Of a stretch of 64,000 nucleotides of DNA, positions 57,767 through 64,000 are shown in pieces. The stretch covers positions 54,311 to 118,310 of the forward strand of contig NZ_LGEG01000266.1 in NCBI RefSeq assembly GCF_001280125.1. The letters run 5' to 3'. Numbering within the stretch: position 1 is the first letter of the stretch; every line of letters starts with the position of its first letter. Under the pieces are notes generated by a model. That model saw only the letters and a program-made list of their open reading frames with translations. It was not told where the DNA came from and ran no database searches. Made by a program: the position numbers and the translations under genes. This stretch comes from Streptomyces sp. NRRL F-6492 (GTDB lineage: Bacteria > Actinomycetota > Actinomycetes > Streptomycetales > Streptomycetaceae).

Positions 57767-57821
57767 GACTTCACTGTGACCCAGTGGTGTTGCGTGATCA
57801 CGAACGCTTTGTGACTGACGG

Positions 57822-57847
57822 GTTAAGCGCCCGTCTGGCGGCTTAAC
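57822..57847. promoter_or_regulatory. inverted repeat GTTAAGC-N12-GCTTAAC
   Basis: 7-bp perfect arms at 57822-57828 and 57841-57847, 8 bp downstream of the DUF6493 stop and upstream of the GNAT fusion gene. It could be an operator or a weak terminator. Confidence 0.4.
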
Positions 57848-57854
57848 AGCTGAT

Positions 57855-60590
57855 TCAGGTCGTTTCTGTCGGAGTCTGATCGACCTCTTGGCGGAGTGCG
57901 TTCAGCAGCCGCCCGGCCTGCGCCACCAGCTGCGAGGAACCCCGCGCCGAGGCCGTCCCCTCCAGCCCGGCGACCTCCCCCCGGGCCCCGCACCGCTCCA
58001 CGCAGTCGGCCGCGACCGCGAGCAGCTCGCCGAGCCCCCGCACCGGCTTCTCCGCACCCAGCAGCTCCGGCAGCATCGCCTCCAGGACCGCCCAGACCGT
58101 CCCGTACGCCCCGGTGACGGCGGCCGTACGGACCGCGTCCGTCAGCCGGTTCGGCTTGAGCGACCCCTCCGCCACCAGCCACGCCAGCTCCGCCCCGAGC
58201 GCCCGGGCGTTCAGCTCGCCGCGCGACGCCAGGACGAGCAGCGCGTCCACCGCGCGCAGCCGGTCGTCGGAGTCGACGCAGCCCAGGCCGAACGCGAGCG
58301 CCAGGTGCACCGCGCGGCCGACCGGCCCCCCGGCCTCGGCCAGCGCGGTCAGCGGCTCGGTCGTCCCGCGCTGCTCCCCGTCGACGGAGTGCGCCATGGC
58401 CGGAAGCAGACAGGCCGCCAGGACCTCGCGGTCGGCCGGAAGCACCGACGCCCACTGCGCCCGCTCCCCGATCCAGTGGTAGCAGCGCTGGGGAGCCGAC
58501 CGCACGGCGCCGCCCAGCCAGTGGAAGGCGGGCGGGAACTCCTCCCGCACCACGGCACGCTCGCCGAACTCCACCACGGTCCGGTCGATCAGCCAGCACT
58601 TCCCCGAGAACTGCTCGCTCCCCCGGGGGAGGAACCGCACGGTCGCCCCCAGCGCGTCCTCGTCCCGCAGCCGGGCGGCGAGCCGCAGACCGGCCGCGGT
58701 GCCGAGCGCCGCCGCCTCCCCGGCCGCCCGCCCCGCCGGCGGGTCGGCCCGCAGGACCCGCAGCAGTGCCTGGCCGAGATCGGCCGGGGCGGGCTCCACA
58801 CCCGCGTCCCGGTAGGCCCGAAGCCGCTCCACGAGGACCACCGGGTCGATTCCGCCGGTGCCCAGGGTCGGCGTGGCGAGCAGGAACGGCAGCTCGTCCG
58901 TGCCGACCAGCGCGGCGGCCTCCCACAACCGCGCTTCGAGGACCCCCGACAGGGCCTCGTGGGTACAGGAGTCCGGGTCGGGCACCTCCGCCCGGTGGAC
59001 GTCGATCACCGACCGCTCCACGAGGCCGAGCAGCGACGCGAGCACCACGTGGATGCCGTGGGTGTGGTGCGTGAAGTGGTGGGGCGTGTCCCAGGACGCC
59101 TTCGCGAACGCCTCCCGCACCGCCTCCGCCACCGCCGCCCGGTCCCGGTGCGCGTGCCGCACCAGACCGTCGAACGCCCGCTCGAACGCCACGGGGTCCT
59201 CCATGAGCCCCCTCGCCACCAGCTCCTCCACCAGCTCCGCGACCGTGGCCGCCGGGGGCGCCACCCGCTCCGGCTCCGGCACCGGCGGCAGGATCTCCTC
59301 GTACGGCCCGGAGTCCACCGCCACCAGCGCGTCCCCGAACACCTCCGCGGCCGCCCGCCGGTGCGCCGGACTCAGCAGCCCGGCCGCCTCGGCCAGCTCG
59401 CCCCGCACCTCCGCGTCCACGGCGGGCAGATACCGGCCCACCAGCTTGAGCGCCCGCTCCTGGACACCGGTGTCCTCGTGCCCGAAGGCCTCCGCGACGG
59501 CCGGCAGCAGCTCGCCGGCCGCGCCCCGCTCCCGCGCGAGCACCTTGCCGACCAGGGTCAGCTGGGCCCGCACCAGCTTCCTCTCGGTGCGGAAGAGCAC
59601 CGCGCCCGTCATCTCGGCCAGCGCCCCGACCGGCAGCGTTCCCGCCCCGGCGAGCCCCGCGAGGACCTCCTGCGCGTACCCGGCGACCGGCGACGGCGCG
59701 TCGGCCGCCATCCCGACCCAGTCCGGTATCCGCTCCCGCAGCTCCTCCCCGGCCGGCGCGAGGAGCCGCAGCACCTCCAGCGGGAACCGCAGGTCCCGCG
59801 CCCGCCCGCCGCGCAGCAGCCGGGACACGCACAGGTCCACCACCCCGGCCCGGTCGAGCGTCCCCTCCGCGACGAGCGTCGTGAGCGCCGTGGGCCAGTG
59901 CGTCGGCGCCTCCGGGCCGACCGACCAGGTCATCCGGTCGGGGGTCTCGCCCATCGACAGCGCGTGCGCCACCAGGACCGGCGTCTGCGGATCCGCGCGC
60001 AGCCGCTCCAGGAGCCGCTCGTCGGTGACCTTCCGCGTCCAGCCCAGGACGTAGCCGTCGGTCGCCGGGACCGGACAGCCGGAGCGCACCACGAGCCCGC
60101 GGACCAGTTCGTAGGCGCTCTCCGCGACGGTCCGCCGCTTGGCGAGCCGTCCCGCCACGTCCGCCAGCCAGGCCGGGTCCCGGTCGGCGAGCACCGCCAG
60201 GACCGGGGTCGCGTCCTTGAGGTCCCAGCCCAGCATGTCGCCGCCGGCGAGCCAGGTCGCGGCCGCCGCGGCGCCCGTGTGGCACCCGGCCCCCGCCACG
60301 TACAGGCCGCGCCGGATCCGGGCCGCCTCGTTCCCCCGCTTCCAGTCCCAGGAGCGGACCTCGGCGCGCAGCGCCTTCAGCCTCCCTAGGGCCTCCTTGC
60401 GCGCGGCGGCGTCCAGCGGCTCCAGGAGCTTCGGCACCCGCCGGGCCTGCCCGGCGCGCACCGCGTCGAGCAGCCGCCCGACCGCCGCGCCGTCCGGGGC
60501 CCCGCCCCGCGCACCGTGTCCGACCGACACCGACACCGACACCGACACCGCCGCACCGCTCTCCGTACCGATTCCCATGCCTGCCCCCAT
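57855..60590 (-). CDS. DUF6493-family large helical protein
   Basis: About 911 residues from ATG 60590 (ATG 60578 or ATG 60719 also possible; the last has no ribosome site). It is almost all alpha-helical with HEAT-like repeats (LVRAQLTLVGKVLARERGAA; VQERALKLVGRYLPAVDAEV), matching the DUF6493 family. In Streptomyces such genes are often near SWIM-zinc-finger and MoxR/VWA genes, but not here. The N-terminus contains a short Ser-Val repeat encoded by a CGACAC-type hexanucleotide array. The function is unknown. Confidence 0.78.
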   Translation of the reverse strand: MGAGMGIGTESGAAVSVSVSVSVGHGARGGAPDGAAVGRLLDAVRAGQARRVPKLLEPLDAAARKEALGRLKALRAEVRSWDWKRGNEAARIRRGLYVAGAGCHTGAAAAATWLAGGDMLGWDLKDATPVLAVLADRDPAWLADVAGRLAKRRTVAESAYELVRGLVVRSGCPVPATDGYVLGWTRKVTDERLLERLRADPQTPVLVAHALSMGETPDRMTWSVGPEAPTHWPTALTTLVAEGTLDRAGVVDLCVSRLLRGGRARDLRFPLEVLRLLAPAGEELRERIPDWVGMAADAPSPVAGYAQEVLAGLAGAGTLPVGALAEMTGAVLFRTERKLVRAQLTLVGKVLARERGAAGELLPAVAEAFGHEDTGVQERALKLVGRYLPAVDAEVRGELAEAAGLLSPAHRRAAAEVFGDALVAVDSGPYEEILPPVPEPERVAPPAATVAELVEELVARGLMEDPVAFERAFDGLVRHAHRDRAAVAEAVREAFAKASWDTPHHFTHHTHGIHVVLASLLGLVERSVIDVHRAEVPDPDSCTHEALSGVLEARLWEAAALVGTDELPFLLATPTLGTGGIDPVVLVERLRAYRDAGVEPAPADLGQALLRVLRADPPAGRAAGEAAALGTAAGLRLAARLRDEDALGATVRFLPRGSEQFSGKCWLIDRTVVEFGERAVVREEFPPAFHWLGGAVRSAPQRCYHWIGERAQWASVLPADREVLAACLLPAMAHSVDGEQRGTTEPLTALAEAGGPVGRAVHLALAFGLGCVDSDDRLRAVDALLVLASRGELNARALGAELAWLVAEGSLKPNRLTDAVRTAAVTGAYGTVWAVLEAMLPELLGAEKPVRGLGELLAVAADCVERCGARGEVAGLEGTASARGSSQLVAQAGRLLNALRQEVDQTPTETT
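60525..60548. repeat. hexanucleotide CGACAC x4 inside the DUF6493 gene
   Basis: Four exact units (60525-60548) encode Ser-Val-Ser-Val-type residues near the N-terminus on the minus strand. Small in-frame microsatellite. Confidence 0.8.
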
Positions 60591-60826
60591 TGTCTTCCGT
60601 CCCGCCCCCTCGTCCCCTCTCCCGCCCCCGGCCGTCTCCAGACCGAGCAGCCGGCCGGAGCCCGTGGACTCCAGCGCGGACGGGCGTGCGTAGGCGAGCG
60701 CCTGTACGGATCGCGTCATGGAAAAACCGTAGGACCCGCCACTGACAACGCCCCGGACAACGGCCCCGACCAGGGGTTCTCACGCTGGAGGCGGTCCCTG
60801 GACCGGTGCCGACGGCGAACCCGGTC

Positions 60827-62443
60827 TCACTGCCCGACGCGCCCCGCCCGCAGCGTCTTGCTGAACAGGACCTTTCCGCCCTCCGCCCGCAGCCGCACGG
60901 TCAGATCCCCGCCGTGGCCGTCGATGTCGACCTCGCCGAAGTACTGCGGGCTCTCCATCGGCGACAGGTTCGCCCGCTCCGGCGCCCGCACGAAAACCCG
61001 CTCGGGGCCGAAGGTCCCGTCGAGCGCGTTCGCCGGGAACCCGCCCGCCGCCAGCGGTCCGGACACGAACTCCCAGAAGGGCGCGAAGTCCTTGAAGCCC
61101 GCCCGCTCCGGCGCGTAGTGCTGCGCCGAGGTGTAGTGCACGTCCGCCGTCAGCCACAGCGTGCCGGTGATCCGCCGGTGCTTGACGAAGCGCAGCAGCT
61201 CCGCGATCTGGAGCTCCCGGCCCAGCGGCGCGCCCGGGTCGCCCTGCGCGATCGCCTCGAAGTCCGCCGCCCCGTCCGGCACGACCAGGCCGATCGGCAT
61301 GTCGGCCGCGAGCACCTTCCACACGGCCGTCGACGCGGCCAGTTCCCGCTTCAGCCAGGCCAGTTGCTCCGCGCCGAGGATGCCGGTGGTGTCGTCGGCC
61401 TGCCGGTTGGGCGAGTTGGGGTTCCGGTACGAGCGCATGTCGAGCACGAACACGTCGAGCAGCGGCCCGTACCGCACCACCCGGTGCACCCGCCGCCCGC
61501 GCCCGCCGGGCCCGCCGGGAACATGGAGGGTGGAGACCGGCGTGTACTCGCCGAAGGCGCGCGCCGCGCGGGCGGCGAGGACGTCCACGTCCTTCTCCGT
61601 GTACCGGGGGTCGTCCAGGATCTGCCCCGGGTACCAGTTGTTCCGCACCTCGTGGTCGTCCCACTGCACGATCGACGGCACCCGCGCGTTGAAGGCCCGG
61701 ACGTTGTGGTCGAGGAGGTTGTACCGGAAGTTGCCCCGGTACTCGTCCAGCGTCTCGGCGACCTTCGACTTCTCCGGCGTCGTGACGTTCCGCCAGATCC
61801 GCCCGTCCGGCAGGGTCACGCTCGGCTGGATCACCCCGTCCGCGTAGATCGCGTCGCCGCTGCACAGGAAGAAGTCCGGATCGAGCCGGCGCATCTCGTC
61901 GTACGCGCGGAAGCCGCCGGTGTCCGGGTTGATGCCCCAGCCCTGCCCCGCGATGTCCCCGGACCACAGGAAGCGGACGCCGTCGCGGCGCCGGCCGGGG
62001 GCCGTGCGGAACGTGCCGGTGACCGGCTCGCCCGTACGGCGCGGGTCGTCCGGGTCCGCCAGGGTGACCCGGTAGTGGATCTGCTCGCCCGCCGGCAGGC
62101 CGCGCAGGGCCGTGGTGCCGGTGAAGTCCGTGCCCGCCCCGAGCAGCGGCCCCCGGTGGCGGCGCACCCGCCGGAAGGACTCGGTCGCGGAGGTCTCGAC
62201 GACCATGCGCGCCGGACGGTCGGAGCGCACCCAGACCAGACCGGAGGAGGCCGTGACGTCGCCCGTCTGCACGCCCCACGCGGCCCGGGGCCGGCCCGTG
62301 AGCGCGAACGCGGGGGCCGCGAGGCCGGCGCCGCCGAGGGCGAGCGCGGCCGAGGCGGCCAGCGAGCCGCGCAGGACGCCTCGCCGGTCGGGAGCGGGGG
62401 CGGGAGCGGGAGCGGGGGAGGAGCCGGGCACGGGGTGGGACAT
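60827..62443 (-). CDS. phoD: PhoD-type alkaline phosphatase / phosphodiesterase (Tat-exported)
   Basis: 538 residues. Tat signal DRRGVLRGSLAASAALALGG (near 20-39), then an N-terminal Fn3-like domain (VQTGDVTASSGLVWVRSD, near 58-75). The PhoD metal and catalytic motifs follow: FLWSGDIAGQGWG (near 158-170), FFLCSGDAIYADG (near 191-203, phosphate/metal site), VPSIVQWDDHEVRNNW (near 257-272) and LWLTADVHYT (near 436-445). It releases phosphate from organic phosphodiesters or monoesters outside the cell, usually under phosphate limitation. ATG 62443 follows GGAGG. Confidence 0.92.
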   Translation of the reverse strand: MSHPVPGSSPAPAPAPAPDRRGVLRGSLAASAALALGGAGLAAPAFALTGRPRAAWGVQTGDVTASSGLVWVRSDRPARMVVETSATESFRRVRRHRGPLLGAGTDFTGTTALRGLPAGEQIHYRVTLADPDDPRRTGEPVTGTFRTAPGRRRDGVRFLWSGDIAGQGWGINPDTGGFRAYDEMRRLDPDFFLCSGDAIYADGVIQPSVTLPDGRIWRNVTTPEKSKVAETLDEYRGNFRYNLLDHNVRAFNARVPSIVQWDDHEVRNNWYPGQILDDPRYTEKDVDVLAARAARAFGEYTPVSTLHVPGGPGGRGRRVHRVVRYGPLLDVFVLDMRSYRNPNSPNRQADDTTGILGAEQLAWLKRELAASTAVWKVLAADMPIGLVVPDGAADFEAIAQGDPGAPLGRELQIAELLRFVKHRRITGTLWLTADVHYTSAQHYAPERAGFKDFAPFWEFVSGPLAAGGFPANALDGTFGPERVFVRAPERANLSPMESPQYFGEVDIDGHGGDLTVRLRAEGGKVLFSKTLRAGRVGQ

Positions 62444-62565
62444 GGAAGGGCCTCCGGGAGGTGGTCGATTCCGGTCGTGGGCGGTACGCCGCCCCATGCC
62501 TAACGGCCGGGAACGGCGCCCGCGCGAACCCCGCGTGAACAGATCACCCCGCCGGACCCACCCGC

Positions 62566-62696
62566 GTCCCCGTCCCTGTCCCCGTTCCCGTCCCCGTTCC
62601 CGTTCCCGTTCCCGTCCCTGTTCCCGTCCCTGTTCCCGTCCCTGTTCCCGTTCCTGTCCCTGTTCCCGTTCCCGTTCCCGTCCCTGTCCCCATTCC
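62566..62696. repeat. hexanucleotide array (CCCGTT/CCCGTC/CCCTGT) encoding poly(Gly-Thr)
   Basis: More than 20 tandem 6-base units of mixed type. On the minus strand they encode alternating Gly and Thr as the C-terminal tail of the MocR-like protein. The array keeps frame, so length changes would alter tail length only. Confidence 0.85.
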
Positions 62697-63023
62697 CGCC
62701 CCCACCGCCTCCGCCATCAGCCCGACCCCCTCCGCGACGGTCGACGGCGACAGGTGCGCGTAGCCGATGACGAGCCGTACGTCCCCGTCCGCGGGCCGGG
62801 CCGTGCCGTACTCCTCCAGGGACCGCAGCGCCACCCCCGCCTCCGCCGCCCGCGCCAGGAACCGTTCCGGCGGCCCGAAGCGCGCCGGTACGCGCGCGAT
62901 GACGTGCAGTCCGGCCGCGATGCCGCTCACCTCGGTGCCGGGCAGGCGCGCGGCGAGGGCGGCGAGCAGCGCGTCCCGCCGCTCCCGGTAGGCGCGCTGG
63001 CAGCGGCGCAGCTGCCGGTCGTA

Positions 63024-63122
63024 CCCGCCCCGCGTCACGAACTCCGCCAGGACGGCCTGGTCGAGCACCGGATTGCCGAGGTCCATCGTCCGCTTCCGCT
63101 CGACGACCTCGGCGAGCAGCTC
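63024..63122. repeat. 99-bp direct repeat, copy 1
   Basis: Identical to 63902-64000 (offset 878 bp). On the minus strand it encodes a C-terminal-lobe segment of the MocR-like protein (LAEVVERKRTMDLGNPVLD and on to EFVTRG). The repeat ends at the 13-bp duplication. Confidence 0.92.
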
Positions 63123-63901
63123 CGGCGAGCAGCTCCTCCGGGACGAGCATCCAGCCGAGCCGCAGCCCGGGCGCCAGCGACTTGCTGACCGAACCGGCGT
63201 AGACGACCCGCTCCGGGTCGAGGCCCTGGAGGGCGCCGACCGGCGCCCGGTCGTACCGGAAGTCGCCGTCGTAGTCGTCCTCCAGGACGTAGCCGCCGAC
63301 GGCCCGCGCCCAGTCGAGGAGCGCGCCGCGCCGCTCCGCCGACCAGCCGATCCCGGACGGGAACTGGTGCGAGGGCGTCACGACCACGGCCCGTACGCCC
63401 GAGGCGGCGAGCGGCTCCGGGCGCAGCCCCTCCCCGTCCAGCGGCAGCCACACCGTCTCCATGCCGGTCGAGGCGAAGAGGCGCCCGTGCTCCGGGCTGC
63501 CGGGGTCCTCGACGCCGACCGTGCGCAGCCCCCGCGCCCGCAGCACGAACCCGAGGAGCGTCGACGCCTGCGCCACGCCCGAGCAGACCACGAGCCGTTC
63601 CGGATCGGCCACCACGCCCCGGCGCCGCGCCAGCATCCCGGCCAGCGCCGCGCGGAGTTCGGGCAGGCCGCGCGGGTCGGGGTAGCCGAGGGACCGGTGG
63701 GGGAGCCGGGCCAGGACGGACCGCTGTGCCGCCGCCCACGCGCTCCTCGGGAACAGCGACAGGTCCGGCGTCCCCGGACGGAAGTCCACCCGGACGCCCG
63801 GCCCCCCGGCAGCGCCACGGCCCCCGCCCACGCCCGGTGCGGCACCACCCGCCCTGCCCGAGCCGTCCGCTCCGCCCGAGCCGTCCACCCCGTCCGCAGC
63901 G

Positions 63902-64000
63902 CCCGCCCCGCGTCACGAACTCCGCCAGGACGGCCTGGTCGAGCACCGGATTGCCGAGGTCCATCGTCCGCTTCCGCTCGACGACCTCGGCGAGCAGCTC
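63902..64000. repeat. 99-bp direct repeat, copy 2 (runs to the window edge)
   Basis: Same sequence as 63024-63122. It ends only because the window ends, so its true length is unknown. Confidence 0.92.

Larger units (their letters stand above)
62544..64000 (-). pseudogene. broken MocR/PdxR-type (GntR-aminotransferase) gene, frameshifted and partly duplicated
   Basis: An aminotransferase-class-I-like domain typical of MocR/PdxR regulators is read in two frames. Upstream frame (63888 down to about 63123): VDFRPGTPDLSLFPRSAW, GYPDPRGLPELRAALAG, VLEDDYDGDFRYDRAPVGAL, then the PLP-Lys region YAGSVSKSLAPGLRLGWML. A 13-bp tandem duplication near 63109-63134 (GAGCTGCTCGCCG on the minus strand) shifts frame; removing one copy restores LLAEVVERKRTMDLGNPVLD and the rest to the stop at 62544. 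No intact N-terminal GntR helix-turn-helix is present: the sequence before 63888 is instead a second copy of a C-terminal part (99-bp repeat). The C-terminus is about 19 Gly-Thr pairs. It may be a true pseudogene or an assembly artefact at the window edge. Confidence 0.75.

Noticed and set aside
62500..63888. Reading the upstream MocR-frame as one complete gene to 62500
   Set aside because: After about 63123 that frame turns to Arg/Gly-rich nonsense, while the true aminotransferase C-terminus continues in another frame.

Overview
The window is high-GC DNA with strong third-position GC bias, GTG/TTG starts, many four-base stop/start overlaps, Tat and lipoprotein signals and long strong hairpins between genes. 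Gene content (SbcCD, UppP, Ung, DUF6493 protein, LacI/ABC sugar modules, several Streptomyces-type small genes) points to a Streptomyces or close relative. No rRNA, tRNA, CRISPR array or insertion sequence was seen.

Layout. 1-1742: the 5' part of a MerR/B12-binding regulator downstream of an adenosylcobinamide amidohydrolase (cbiZ). 1969-5175: a fasciclin lipoprotein, a repeat-rich spacer, and a membrane protein whose N-terminus looks like an ECF sigma factor. 5196-8550: a divergent module of XRE-cupin regulator versus arylsulfotransferase-like protein plus NCS2 permease, with a palindromic operator candidate between. 8624-9103: a GNAT acetyltransferase.

9178-26236 is the most interesting block and reads as an alpha-1,3-glucan (fungal wall, nigeran or mutan) utilisation locus. 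It has a LacI-type regulator, three different secreted GH87-type glucanases (all keep the Asp-x22-Asp-Asp catalytic pattern but carry different accessory domains), a sugar ABC importer (binding lipoprotein plus two permeases, no ATPase) and a cytoplasmic GH13 alpha-glucosidase. The natural model is extracellular cleavage of polymer, import of oligosaccharides and hydrolysis inside. A Tat-exported sulfatase converges on the locus behind a strong bidirectional terminator.

27714-43158 is mostly core genome: a HipA-like kinase/DUF3037 pair, two SDR reductases, an orphan peptide-binding lipoprotein, ung, a TPR-like protein, a lipoprotein, DinB/DUF664, a GFO/IDH/MocA oxidoreductase, a 57-residue protein, uppP, a VTT-domain protein, an AlkD-like protein with a tandem-repeat N-terminus coupled to a spermidine-synthase-like protein, an MFS exporter and a Pro/Gln-rich membrane protein. 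43277-52355: hotdog thioesterase, DedA protein, gamma carbonic anhydrase-like protein, hexapeptide acyltransferase, YbaK deacylase, CoA-binding protein, YigZ/IMPACT, and sbcD-sbcC. 52345-62443: Lrp regulator, DUF885 peptidase, a second Lrp divergent from a methionine-gamma-lyase-like enzyme with a shared palindrome, a membrane-ACT-GNAT fusion, a DUF6493 protein and a PhoD phosphatase.

62544-64000 holds a broken MocR/PdxR-type gene: a 13-bp tandem duplication shifts its frame, a 99-bp direct repeat (878 bp apart) reaches the window edge, and its C-terminus is a long Gly-Thr hexanucleotide repeat. This is either a real rearrangement or an assembly artefact. Long antisense open frames lie opposite most genes and are treated as GC-bias shadows.
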